From Trogon surrucura (Eukaryota > Chordata > Aves > Trogoniformes > Trogonidae), in contig CM036632.1 in NCBI GenBank assembly GCA_020746105.1, forward strand, positions 7,858,001-7,922,000: a stretch of DNA of 64,000 bases. Reading direction: 5' to 3'. The notes under the pieces were generated by a model. That model saw only the letters and a program-made list of their open reading frames with translations. It did no database searches and had not been told where the DNA came from. Positions within the stretch are counted from its first letter, which is position 1. The number at the start of each line of letters is the position of its first letter. A program made the translations under genes and the position numbers. This document shows, one piece after another, positions 40,045 through 53,279 of the stretch.

Positions 40045-43042
40045 ATCAGGTACCACCCCTCATTATATTTTTTAAATCCTTTGGTGTCAAAATTTTATTC
40101 AGAGAGGAAGCTGTGGGCGGAAAGGGTCAGCCAACAGGAAAATATCGGGTTTTCATTTTCCTCTCGTAGGCTGGCATGAACAGAGCACCGGCTGGGAAGC
40201 TGTGTCGGCAGCGCTCACCTCTTGCCACTGCTGCTAATAGGTGGTTATTACAGCCCATTTTGCTGAGAGCTGAGGTTTGGCTCTGACAGCTGCTCTGGCG
40301 ATAAAGTGTTTTACCTCATCTAGAAATGACAGACATCACAAATCTTTAAGTTACTCCCCTGTATTTCATATTTTACAAGTTTAGTAAGTTGGTGTATAAA
40401 AAGGATATGATTACATAAAACAGGAGCATTACCTTGGTAAGGGATTTATTGTGAAGTGTGTGTCTATAAAGTGCAGTTACAGGATGGTTTTAAAATAAGT
40501 CTGAATGCAGATGAACTGGTGGTGGGCTTTGAATATTTTTGCACACTGACTGAGCAAGCTTAATTTACATTAGAGGGTGATCTGGTTCATCAGGAAAATT
40601 CTAATTTTATAATTGATCACAGATTGTTTGCTCTCATTTTGTCTGTGTCGGGTTACGCCTTTATGTAAAATATATTCCTTTATTTTGTTGGTTTTGGTTT
40701 GCAGTAGTTTTTTTTCTTCATATATTTCGGTATAACTTAATATACTTTTGCTATAAGGAAAATTCTAGTGCAAAATGAAGCATAGTCCGGTCACTACTTC
40801 TAACAGCAGATAAGAGTGAGCTGCGGAGAACAGTCTTCCTCCCACCAATTCAGTGCAAAATTCCTGTTGACTTCTTGTAAGCAATGCAAGGTTTTAAAAT
40901 TCTACAAATTAATATCAAAGATAAAAATGATTTTGTGATGCAAGCAAGATATGAAAAAAAAATCTGTCCTACCTATAAGGAATCAGTAGGGATATTATAT
41001 ATAAACTTCATGGTGAAATCAGACAATTCCAAACTTGTGAGATAAGCAAAATGTTATATTAAATAACTTCATTATTAACTTGAGCAGTTAGTTAAAATTT
41101 CAGTATTTCGCATTACTGAATATGTAGCTTACTCTGTCGTAACCTTGAAACATGTATTGGTCAATACTCTCTGAAGGAAAATCTGTTTTTTTTCCAGTCC
41201 TGTTTTAGTAGGATGATTTATTAATGATACATACTTTAAAAGAGTATTGAAATGGGCCCAATCCTACAAGTGTTCTAGGAATAAAACTGTTAGTTCTACA
41301 TAAAAGATGCTTACTGGACAAAACTATTTAATCTTCAAATGAGATGTGTGATAGGAACTTAAAAGATAAAGCCTTTTTCCTTGTTGTCTCATTTTCCATT
41401 TAATAAAAAAGTTTTACGTCTGACTATAAACCTAAGTAGGTCAGGAATGGATTTTTTTTTTTTTAAATGTAGAAAATCAACTAAAGGCTTAGTCACAGTT
41501 CTACATCATAGCTCTATTAGTTCTGCCATAGCAGAACTCTGTAGTTTTTGGTAATTCAGCAGTAACAGTACCACTCTCATTAAATACTGGGTAGTTCCTT
41601 ACCAACAAAGATGCCAGGTAGCAAAACAGGTTACAATCTCAGCAAATATTAGGATATGCTCCAATAAACTATTTTCTGTTCATGTGAATAAATCTTGCAT
41701 CTACTTGTTTTCTGGAACTTTGATCATTCTTCTGTTTTGAAATACATATGAATTTTATTTTTCTCTCCATATTCATAAGGGTTTCAATCAACAGTTTTCT
41801 GCAGATTGCTTGATCTTTTTTTCCTTTCTTGCAGTCCCTTCTGTAGCCCTAGCTCTGTTTCTACCACAAGTATGTTCTGCCAGTTTTACATTCACAAGTG
41901 TAACCTTCTGTGTTGGAAGAACTTCATAGTCTGTCATTCGTGTAAATAATAGTCTAATAGCTGGTCTGTTTAAATTATTTTTAGGGGAAAATTGGGCTTT
42001 CTCCAAAAGCTGCTGTTGGCGGGGTTGATTCCTTAGTAATAGATGTGGTTAATTGCTGAATTTTCAGACAATACACTTTGTCTCTTTTTTTGTTTGTTTG
42101 GTTATTTTTCTCTTTGGATAGTTTAATATCTGTTTTGATTCAGTTTCCACTAAGTAATTTATCGTGTCATTTTTCATTTTAAGGGGTTGGAAGTGCATCT
42201 CTTATGACATTTGTGTCTACACAGAGAGTCAGTGAAGACAACTGAATCCCTTACATCATATTTTTGTGGTCTACAAGGCTCATTAAATATTAAACCATTT
42301 CTATGGTTTTCAGTTTGAACCAGATTCCAAGCAATAGTGAATGGAAATGTATATTACTCTTTAGCCCTCCCTTTTTTTAGGTGTTTTTTTTTTTTTTTCA
42401 ATATTCAGAGAATTCAAGAGTAGGAAAGCCCTGTTCGTTATTACATCCTTTCCTCAGCAAGAGTGGGTTCCCTTTTTTCTGAGCTACTCTTCATTGGTTA
42501 ATGGAAATTCTGAAAGAAAAGTCTTCATTATTCATCTTCGGTTTACTTGTAGAAAGAAATAAACTTAATTTTACTTTGGTAAGTTTCCTCTTTCGGTAAT
42601 GTAAATGTTTCAGTGATGTAAAACTCCATTTTATGATTGTAGATTTCATAAACTTTTTTATTCCTAATCAAAAGCATGAGCTATGGTGATGTTCATTACA
42701 GAGACAGTAATTGGAAAGTAGATATTCAAAGACGAGAAATGCAGTTCTGAACTTTGTCAATGCAGAAAGAAATAAAGTAACTGATGTTGTGCTGTCAGAC
42801 TAGATAGCAGTATCAGACACAGAGAGATGGAATAATGCACCTTACTGTTGGAAGGAAGACAATTTTTGAAATCTTCTTTAAGGAGGTAGTCATCCCACAT
42901 GCAGGTTAAGCCCATTTCACGTGTTCAGTCAAGATAACACTAATTTGCAAGTCTGGCTTATTGTGACTTCTGTTAGATTTGGTAAGAAGAAGTTTATAGT
43001 TACCCTTTAGGTGAGCAGTTAAAGATACAAACATCTGTACAG

Positions 43043-43116
43043 TCTTAAGAATACATTCTTAAGGAATATAGATGCATCTTAAAGAATATACATACATTTT
43101 AAAGAATACAGACTTC
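43043..43116. repeat. Degenerate 20-bp tandem repeat
   Basis: Four consecutive units beginning at 43043, 43057, 43077 and 43097. They share (T/C)TTAA(A/G)GAATA followed by variable ends. The first unit is shortened to 14 nt. Confidence 0.75.
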
Positions 43117-46100
43117 ATGCAACGTTTTGTGAACTAGGATTGTTTGGTTGAATTTACTACTTGTTCACTTAGATGTTAACATTTTTATAAAAGTGGTGCA
43201 AGCATTATGTTTCCTAAGACAATATGTTGCTGATAGTCAGAATCACTGTCATCAATACTCAGCCATTGTATTAAAGAATACTTTTGTTTCAAATCTGGAT
43301 GATCAAACAGTTGTTATTTTTCAAGAAGCATTGCCTAATAATTTCCAGGCAGGAAGGTCTTAGTCCATCATCATGTTTTTGTTTTTTTTTTTTTTTAATC
43401 TATTCTCTTTTATTTATCAGTACTTGAATAATCTGGTATTCTTAAACCCCTAAGGCAAACTCCTTGACTTCCTCTGTCTGGCAGACGGGTTTTAGCCATG
43501 TATTATTTCCTAAAATGTTTATGCTGTCATACATATCATATTTGTCTCAGCTGGAAAAACACATTTATAGAAAATCCTGTTTGCTGCTTGTCTTAACGGT
43601 TTCATAAGTGCTTGCACCTTTAATTTAGTCCAAAAAAAAAAAGTACTTGCAAGTATTTTATATTGCTCTGGGGAACATCAAAGCTGAAGCTTAGCAAGCC
43701 AAACATCTTTCAGGAATGGGGTTTTTTTTGTATGGATAGGGTGCTCCTTAAAGTAGTCAAAAAGTTAAAGATGCATTTCCTCTAAGAATATTGCATGGGT
43801 TTTCCTCCAGTTGAACTTCTAAATCATATCCTGAGTTTTATTTTCAGCTTATTTCAAATTCCAATTATTGACATGTTTTGAGGTTGATGGGTTTTTTAAG
43901 ACCTCTAAGTGAGTTTAATATACTCTCAGTATCTAATAGTACTGGGTTTGGAAGTCAGTGCTTGTTTCTGTTGTGTAACATTGATAGGGCCACTGGTAAA
44001 TCATAAGAGTAAAGAACATCAGAATGTCCCAGTGAGGAAAACCAACTGCCTTAAAAATTGTGCAGGTCCACCAACTCTGTAATGCTTATGATCTGAAATA
44101 CGCTTTACATTAGAACTTGTTCTACCTGTATAAATCATGCATAGGTACTAGACACAGAATACTTTCTAACATGCAAGCTGTGCCTAAAATAACAGAAAAA
44201 AGACGACTTGGATTCAGAGAACATGAGCTGAAACAGATCATGAGTGGAATTTTGCATGAAGCTTGAGAGGATTTTTCTGTCTCAGGAAAATGAAAGAGCT
44301 TGATGTAAAGTACTTCTTGAAGGAGAGCGCACTCATGCAGGCCAGACTTGGTTCCCACCCTGAGAAGTAGACAGTCTGTGAATTCACTTCTGCTCGCTAA
44401 CTCCAGCTTGGGATAGTTAAAAGTGTTATCGCATACCACTCTCCAGCCTCACCAAGGCCTGGGACTTTGGAATTTCTAGTTCATCCTATGCTGGGAGCTG
44501 CAGCTGGGCTGTACACCATACAAGAGTCCTGCTCTAGCTGCATGTGTATGGCAGTAGTTGGAGATTTATGGTAGCAGTGGGGGGGCCCCCACAGTTCCTT
44601 CATTCTCCCCCTGCAGAAGCCTTCTTAAGCAGCTCCCCAGGGGCTGGCATCCCGCAGTACATGTGGCAGCCAAGTGACAAGCTGGGCTTGCTTATGACAT
44701 GCCGTGTTCGAAGGGTTAGACCAGGTGCTCTTGTTGATTCGCCAGTGAGCATCTAAAATGCAATTGCATGTCTCCACATGAGCTGGCTCAAATCTTGCTG
44801 TTGGCTAGTCCGCAGTGTACAAATCTGGGTTTAATAAACATGGAACCATAAATTTAGACAGGAGCAGGAACTGGCAACTGATGATTGACTTTTAGTGTCC
44901 TTTCAGCTGTTCATGCAGCCGTTTGTGAAGCCGTACTGTAAATCAGATCACTCAATCTAGTTTAAAAGTTCTGTCTAAACTAATAGTTTTTAACCAGAAT
45001 TGATTCAGGTCATGGTCTGGTCCCACGAACAGTTGCGTTGGCACAATTGCAGCATTGGTGGACTGTGACACACAGATGGTGTGGAAAGAAGGCAGAAAGG
45101 CTGCTGGGTAGGTATGTTGTCAGTGGGGACAATATCCCTGTGTAACTCTAACCTTAGCCTGAGCCACAGACTCTCCATCCGTTTAACTTCCTGATCCCTC
45201 ATGTTCAGTCTTCTCAAACTGTGCCTGTACTCAGACTTATATGCTTGTTACTGTCTGCTCTGTGCAATACTAGATCATCTAGTGGTAGTAAATTGATCAA
45301 GATCAAATATGAGCATGTAATTACATTCCTGTCAAGGTTAGCCAGCTATGTGTCACGGTGTTTAGACCAAGCTTTATCCTGGCTTTATGCCAGCAGCAGG
45401 AAGACAGATGATACCAGCTCTAACGTAGAATAATGAGTGAAATGGATATCCACTCTTTGTTTTGTGAAGATGTTATATTTCAAATATATTTGTACTAGTG
45501 AGTTGAATGTGTACAGAGAATTTTGTGCCATGTCACCATCCAAAAAACAGTGAGAGTGTGCCTTCAGCTTCTCCTGTAGGTTATTTTTGAATATGTAGCT
45601 CCTGTTGAGTCCAGGTGAAAAATTCTTTGTTAAAAATAATTTCTTTGTTAAAAGGTGATGTGCAATCACCTTACTGTCTCTAAATGAAAAAGTTCCCTAT
45701 TTATCCCAGCTGCTGCAGTTAGAAAGAAACACACAGCATCTGAGGCAGAAAAAAATCACTTAAATCCTTTCCCTCTCATGGCTATACATAAGTATTTTAT
45801 TCCTTTCATGTCCTCATGGAGGTAAGAATAATACCATACGCTTCTATATCAAAAGAAAAAAGTTTGGGTATTTTCTTACCATAGCTGCAGTGTACTTTAA
45901 ATTTAAAAAGCAGATCTTCACCTTAATAGTCTTTCTCCTGCTGTGTTTCTCTTTATAGTCTTAAAGAAAGAAAAACTGTCTCTTAAGTACAAGAAAATGT
46001 TAAGCAAGGGAGAGTCAAAGTTGAAACTTGGCAAGCACTAAACCAGAGAATTTTTCCAAGGAAATGGAAGAGACAGGTCAAATTAATTCCTTATGTAACT

Positions 46101-46672
46101 CCATTTACCTCAGTGCAGTTACAAGAAGGATGAATTTGGTACCTGTGGTCAGAAAAGGATTTCTGTGATCTCAGTCAGCACAGTATAAAATAATCTTTCG
46201 TAAGAAACAAAATTGTAATTTAAGTCTGAAAGAACTGCCCTTGTTATTTTTAGTCTATTAATGTAATTGTAAAAGAACAGTAAGTCTACAGAACAACAAC
46301 CCAAACGGCTGCATAAAAAGATGAGTACATGATGATTTGCAGCTTACATCCTTAGTAACAGTTTTGTGTGGGAAAGAGGAATTCATGACAGACTGCTAAA
46401 ATGGGCAGTGACATCAGGGACAGCTTCTCTTTCTTGTAAGTTCCAAAAGCTTTTCTCCAGTTTTCTGCATTGCAACTTTAACTTTATTCCTCTGATCTCA
46501 TTCTTCTCCCCTGACCACCTCTAATTCAGTTCTCTTTGCAATCAAGTTTCTTTGGGTTCCACCGTATGTGCAGGGTTCTCTGTGGCTTCTCCTTACTTCT
46601 GAATTTTCTAGATTTTTCTCCTGAAGCAATAGTATTCAACCTCTTGTGACAGATAAGAGAGGGATGCTTGGT

Positions 46673-47147
46673 CACAGAATCACAGAATGTCAGGGGTTGG
46701 AAGGGACCTCAAAGATCATCTAGTCCAGCCCCCCCTGCCAGAGCAGGATCACCTACAGCAGAGCGCACAGGAACGCGTCCAGGCGGGTTCTGAATCCCTC
46801 CAAAGAAGGAGACTCCACAACCTCCCTGGGCAGCCTGTGCCAGTGCTCTGGCACCCTCACTGTGAAAAAGTTTTTTCTAATATTTTTGTGGAACCTCCTA
46901 CGTTCCAGCTTGTGCCCATTGCCCCTTGTCCTGTCATTGGACATCACTGAAAAGAGCCTGGCTCCATCCTCCTGACACTCCCCCTTGACATATTTATAAA
47001 CATTAATGAGGTCACGCCTCAGTCTCATCTTCTCCAAGCTAAAGAGACCCAGCTCCTTCAGCCTTTCCTCATAAGGGAGATGTTCCACTCCCTCCATCAT
47101 CTTTGTGGCTCTGCGCTGGACTCTCTCAAGCAGTTCCAGTGTAATTT
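46673..47147 (-). mobile_element. CR1 LINE, 5'-truncated 3' end
   Basis: The sense strand is minus. The 3' terminus is the diagnostic 8-bp microrepeat (CACAGAAT twice on plus, 46673-46688) next to GGTTGGAAGGGACCTCAAAG and ATCATCTAGTCCAGCC. Upstream is the C-terminal part of CR1 ORF2, still open from about 47145 to its stop at 46753, with the characteristic [38 protein letters not shown] and [17 protein letters not shown] blocks. The rest of the element, including the reverse transcriptase core and endonuclease, is absent, as usual for 5'-truncated LINE insertions. CR1 does not normally make target-site duplications. Confidence 0.97.
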
Positions 47148-50100
47148 CTTTTAAGATTTTAAATGTCAATATGCCTAAATTTTAGATGCTTTAAAATAAC
47201 ACATTTTCACTGTGAGAACCCAGCCTCCATGTGTCAAACTGTAGTACTCGAATATAGCTGTACCCACAGATTATTTCCTTTTTAAAACCTTGTTATGAAA
47301 CATCAGCCCTTGCCTCCCCACCCCACTCCCAAATTCAGGAAATACTTTTCATATTAATATGTTAAGAACTTTTAATAGTGTAATATATAAAATATGAAAT
47401 TTAAGTCAAGAGTCTTTCTTTTTTATCCTTACCAACTTGCAACTATCAGTTTTAATATAGAGGAAAGAATCTGTGTATACATGCATATAAAAGATGTGAA
47501 AATACAAAGGCATTTATTGAAAACAGACAAAACCAGGAAGATGATAAAATAGCAGAAGGAAGTGGCCTCAGATATAAAAACTTTTGCTTTGTATAGCAGA
47601 ATTTATCACTAAAAGCTAAGGTTGGCAGATTGCCATGCTTCAGATAAAAAAGCAATGTAGTGTAAAAAAAATTTGACTTAGTGTACAAAATGCAGTAGAC
47701 AGATTTGAAAAACTGTCTTACAAAGAAATTAAACATTTTTATTTTTTATGTGTATCTTTGAAAGGTTCATTATATTTTTGAATACCAGAAGTCTCCATTG
47801 TACAGACGCAAGACACAAGCTCTCCTCTAAGCATGTCCGCATCAGCTGTGCCATTCAGTAGCATGTAGAAAATTTCCAAATACCCAAGATTAAACAAAGA
47901 TGGTGGAGATACATTTTGAAAGCAAAAGATTTAATAGAAGAGTGATTAAAGCCTGTTTTATGGAAAAGTGATTCACATTTAAGATACCTACTTCACAATT
48001 TGAATCCATAACGCTGCTCAAGTAAATGTGTATGTAGTGCTCAACTTTTTCACATTGGATAAAGAATAATTTTAAAATCAGAGTATCTTCTCCTTTTCCT
48101 TTTACGTTTGTGGGGAAAAAACTGAAAGCTTTAGGAAATAACAGTACGTTTATTACTGAAAGACTTTTCACATAAAAGTTTTTGAAATCTGCTGTTGACA
48201 GACAACACTTGAAAAGCATGAGAACTTGGGGTATTTAGTTCAGTTACTGTACCAGCTGAGAACAAATGAATTCTTTTCTGCAAGGATGTTTTCTCCTCTC
48301 TGGCCTGATAAGGCCTGTGTTCTGGTATTCCTGCTAAACAAGAAAGCATTTCAGTAGAAGATGGATAATAAGCACAGCGAAATTCTCGTGACTAACAAAA
48401 TCATACGCTTGCTCTTTATTCCCCTCTGTAAGGCTTTTCCAAACTCAGCATGTATGGAAGACTCCAAACCTGAAAGACAGGATGGCAGATAACTACAATT
48501 AAAACAAACACCATTTTTTCAACATCTTCATCACATTTGCAAGGTAAGTAGACTGTTATCTGAGTACTATTTATATTCTTAGTTAATGTCTCATTCTCTC
48601 ACAGTGAAAACCTTTTTCAATTTGTTGATGAGAATGGTTATCTTCTTCATAGATTAAATCATTCCATGAAGTATTTGTAGGCATTTCTTATATCTCAATC
48701 TTCTGTGTCCTGATTGCTTCTACAGAATTTCCAGGTTTACTCTTTATGAAGAAGAGTAACCTGGCAGTTCTTTTTCCAGTTGCTGCTTTTTCCTGAAATG
48801 GTCTGGACTTTGGGCATAATTTGTACAAAGCTTTCCTTTCTACAAATGTTGCATTTCATTCTCTTTTAGTAAAGCTGAGATACAGAGATATGAGTTAAAA
48901 AAAAATATAAATTCTTCTTCGATTCTTCAGATAAAATAATTAAAGGCTGTCTTGAAACTATTAGAGAGGAGATAATATTGTTCCTATTAGATTATGAAAC
49001 TGCAAGTAGTGACAGATAAATGCAGATAAAGCAGTCTTCTGAGAAATCTAAATTGCTAATCAGTGAAAGATGTTATTCCAGAATGCTGACCATAGGCAAT
49101 ATGAATGAGTAAAGCAGTATCTTTAGCACACTGGGATTTTGGAAGATCTGTATTAATTCTAGAATAATACAATAGAAAAGAAAGGTACGCTTAAGGTAGC
49201 ACTTAGGGATGTGCTTCCATTCTTTGCTACTGGACTTTGTATCATTTATGGAAAGCACTTAAGCAGAAATTTATTCTTCAGGAACCACTGTCTCCATTGA
49301 AATTGCTGGGAAGATTCACATTGACTTTACTGTCAGTAGGCCTGGACTTTTAACCTGGCCTAAATTTAAGGCTAGTGCCATAAAATGCACAAGCCCAGAC
49401 CTTATAGTTAGGTTCATGTAGGGAGATCCTCATGCTTACAGATCTGTGATTAGGTCAAGAAGGCTAGAGATCAGTACTGATGTTGTGTGATTGGATTACA
49501 GGATTGAAGCTGTGATTTGTCCTACTAAAACCACTTTAAGTTACTTAGACAGATAAATCCTACTATCAGATTTCTTTTCTTATTGATTACACTTTCTGAA
49601 ATGCAAAAAAAAACCCCAAACCTTGCTTGCTTTCTCCACGTTTTTTTAATGGACTACTTTACCATCTAGTTCTGCATTATCCTAAGGTGTATGTAGAACT
49701 GGAAGGAAAATAGAAGTAACTTCGGGGGGGGGGGAAATAGTGAAAGTGTAATTTTCCTTTTCCATAAAATGGATATAAAATACTTGTGGTTTTTAATTTC
49801 CTCTGAGCCCACTTCTAGTCCTTATTTAACCCCACCCCCTCTGTGGGATCCAATCTGTTTGACAGAATTCCTGTTATAAAGGAAAGTGAGATCATATCTA
49901 TGTTGCCTCTTGTTTCAAGTTGTAATTCACATGTTCTCGTCCCATACTGCTGGCACAATGATCTGTCCAAATTAAACTAAGAATATGTTCAAAGCACTTT
50001 TTTTCCTGGTTGGTCTTCCCTCATCTCCCTGCCCTGAGTTTATTCCCTTTTGTACGTTTGCTTGAGAAGAGTCAGCTTGTGCATGTCACTATTTATCACA

Positions 50101-53100
50101 GCTAAAATATCTGCTGGTGTAGTTCCTGCCCAGGCAGGTCAGCTGCTGGATTTAACAAGCACATGTGAGTAACAAAGATTTACCAGAGATATTTTCACTG
50201 ATAAAGCATTCTTTTATAGTAACTATAGCAATGTACAAAAGGCAATCAAACCTTTGGACAATGCAGTTTCAATAGGGGCCTTTAAAAAAAACCACTGTGT
50301 GAGGACGGAGAATCTGCTAAATAATCCGCTCAGGAAAAGCTACAATGCCTCATGGATACTTTATGAAACTACACTAGAATTAACTCTATACTGAGCAAGT
50401 AGCATAGAAGCTTGATCAACTGAGCCTAGCAAAACATCCAGCGCTGAAGATCTCTACAGACTTCTGGCTTGCTGGCATTGGCAAGTAATTAGTTTAGCTA
50501 AATAGAAAGAAATCAGAAGATATAGTTAGCAACTGCAAATGAATTATTATAAACCAGAAAGAAAATGTGAGGAAGAGCTCTGAAAATTATGTTTGACACT
50601 GACAACACAGACCAGACAGTTTCTATTTTAACCAACAGATTGTTGGAAACGCACACCATATATCAAAGTGAAGGACTTGAAAACTGCTATAGTCTCTACA
50701 GATGTTCTCACTCAGAAAACAGCCAAAGGGAACAGAAAATAAAAGAAGGCCAGCCAACTTGGAAAAAAGGTTTGAATTTTCATTCTGTCTTGACAAGTAA
50801 ATCGTGTTTTTGTGGTGGTCTCTGATTTTAAGCCCCATAGAAAATTCAGCATCTACAAACCCGAGCTAAAATAACAGACACTTGAAGGTATACAGACAAG
50901 TCCTTGGAAAGGTGCTATACAGTATCATAAATTATATTTTTTTAATCTTACATGGTTTTATATTGAAGGAGAGAAGCAAAGACCGGAAATTGGAAATGGA
51001 ACTTTTCCAGCTGTGGAGCAGGTCATACATACTTGCAGTCAGCGTGCAATACTTGCAGTGCAAGGCTAAGATCTGAAAGGCAATTTAGGAATCTGTGCTT
51101 AGAAAAGATATTTTCATTATATTAAGCAAGACAGGATTACTGAGCTCAGAAGGGTTATTTGTGAATAACTCCCAGCTGAAGTGATTAAGGGCTTCAGCCA
51201 CTACCCCCCTCCCCCCCCCCCCCCAAAAAAAAGAAAAAGCACATCAAAAACATCCTGCTTGTCATTGCTGCTGGATTTTTGTTCAATGAGCAAGAGTTGA
51301 GCATTTGAATTCTGCGTTGGTTTTTGGTCATTTGCCCTTGGGGATACTTTTAACAATGCATGATACTTGAAAGAATTCAAAAATGTGTTTGTTTTTTTTT
51401 CTTTTCTTTGAACTGTGAGGTTAAAGATAAATAAAGGAGTATTTTCATAAGTCTAGAAAATATTTGTGATAACAAATAGACGTAGCACTTCCTAACATTC
51501 AAGAGACTTATGTTTTTTATAAGCACACTGCAGTTCTTGGTAACAAGATCCTCATCCAGTATTTTCTTTTTTAATGGAAGGTAAAGCACTCTCTCCACTT
51601 TTAAAAAAGTAATCTCATTAAGAAACATTAATACCTTCAGCAGAATCTTTGGTGTTTGTGTTTGGTTTGAATTTTTCCTATTTTTAGTTTTAAGCTGCTA
51701 TCATGTCTGTCAAAAAGAGCTGAGAGACCTAGTGAAGATGTAAGTGTTATGATGGGTCTAAATTGCTAAAAGGTTCCTCTGACAATCCCAGATTTGCACA
51801 GAGGAAATTTGGGTTCCTGTTTAGATCAGCTGCTCTCTTAGATTTCTCTAGTATGAGATGAACAAAGAGAGACCACCACAAAGTCATAGGCCACCAACTT
51901 GAACCTGGCTTCAAAACACTTGAAATCCTAATCAGAAGAGATACGGATATGCACGTGGTAGCATCTCTGTTCCTGAGTTTATTTGCAGAAGTATTCCGAG
52001 TTCCTTCAAGTTCCCCAGTACTTGCAGGGATCATGCACATTTATATAAATATATTAAAAAACATGGATAAACCATCTGAGAGCAATAACAACATAAGTAA
52101 TTAAGGCTAGATCACATCACTGTCCCAGCAGGGTGGCTGAAGCATCACAGGCAGCCAGAGAGCTTAAAAACTATTATTTCAGTATGTACGATGTGATTCC
52201 AGACACAGTGAGGAACCTACAGTAAAGTGCAGAGAGAACATTGATAGCTCTTTCTTAACTGTGGATGTCTAACCCCATGAATAAACTTACAGACCTTGTT
52301 ATATGATGACACTTATTTTCCTTCCTCCTCACCCTTCTATTTTTCTGTTTAAATGGGTGCTTTGAGGGAGAAGATGCTCTCAGCATTCATCATAAAGGAA
52401 AATAATACACGTTAATTTTGTACTCAAGGTATCAGCCCGTTCTTCAGGGTTGTCAATACAATTTAATTTCAGAATAAATACAGCGCATACCAACAACGTA
52501 CTTCCTCAAAACGTCTCATTTGTGGCATTAAGGGACCCCGAGATCAAACAAAAGCTGCAAGTTAATGAAGTCTTTTGAGTCTAGAATCAAAAGGCATCTG
52601 ATAGCAACTTTCAGAAGATATCTGAAAAATTAGGGTTTTCTGGTTTGCGAGTGTTGGTTTTTCTGTGTTTTTTAATGCTCAACTTTAAGCAGAGGATCCA
52701 TGTTTATTCCACTCCTTTAACGTGGGTATTTTATTCAGCAAAAACAAGAGGTCTGACATACCTGTTAATACTAAAGTGATTTTAACCCTGAAGAGAAACA
52801 TCCAGCAATCTTATCCTGATTTATGCAAGAGTTGCTTATGGCCATTCTACATATTTAGCATGGTTTGCTTTGCCCCTCTAAAATGAAATTACATTGCAAG
52901 ATGAGAGATAATCAGTTAGGAAATACCTTGGAATTACATTGAATGCAACTGGTTTGTTAAGGTGTGTCACTGGAAAAAAAAGAGTGTAAAAAGAATGCCT
53001 ATGAATGAATATTGGTGGCTTACATGATTAAGCTAGCCTAGAGCTCAGATAGCAAGTTTTCAAGGCCAAGCATAAGGCATTGATCTCTTCTAGTCTTACA

Positions 53101-53279
53101 CAGGTTTTAAATTTCTTTGGCATTCAGTAAACACACATCTCAGATTGTATCTCTGAAAAAGCCACTCACTGACTGATTGTCAGAAATGTGATCTCTTTAA
53201 GTACCTCTGTACAATTTATACAGTGAAAAATTGGAATGCGAAGCACCAAGACTAGTTCTTCTGTTGAGCACAGACAAAA
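47148..53279. other. Intergenic DNA between CR1 and the FAM220A 3' end
   Basis: AT-rich sequence without a recognisable gene on either strand. It contains homopolymer runs: G11 at 49724-49734, and C6-T-C14 followed by A8 at 51204-51232. The short ORFs show no conserved motif. Confidence 0.7.

Larger units (their letters stand above)
39351..46672. other. Intergenic DNA upstream of CYTH3
   Basis: No gene recognised on either strand. Apart from the minisatellite at 39884-40044 and a degenerate 20-bp tandem repeat at 43043-43116, it is AT-rich unique sequence with T-tracts (41452-41464, 42387-42400, 43382-43396). A short GC-richer patch lies at 44560-44720. The short ORFs have no domain signature. 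Confidence 0.7.

Noticed and set aside
39772-40179. Phe-Pro-Ser and Leu-Ser-Phe repeat ORFs, plus a Lys-Gly-Arg repeat ORF on the minus strand
   Set aside because: All are translations of the nonamer minisatellite, whose length is a multiple of three, so any frame stays open.
44122-44439. 105-codon minus-strand ORF in the intergenic region
   Set aside because: No motif, no splice-site support and no neighbouring exon-like sequence.
46753-47169. 138-codon minus-strand ORF as a host gene
   Set aside because: It is the C-terminus of CR1 ORF2 within a 5'-truncated LINE. The first codons are flanking DNA.
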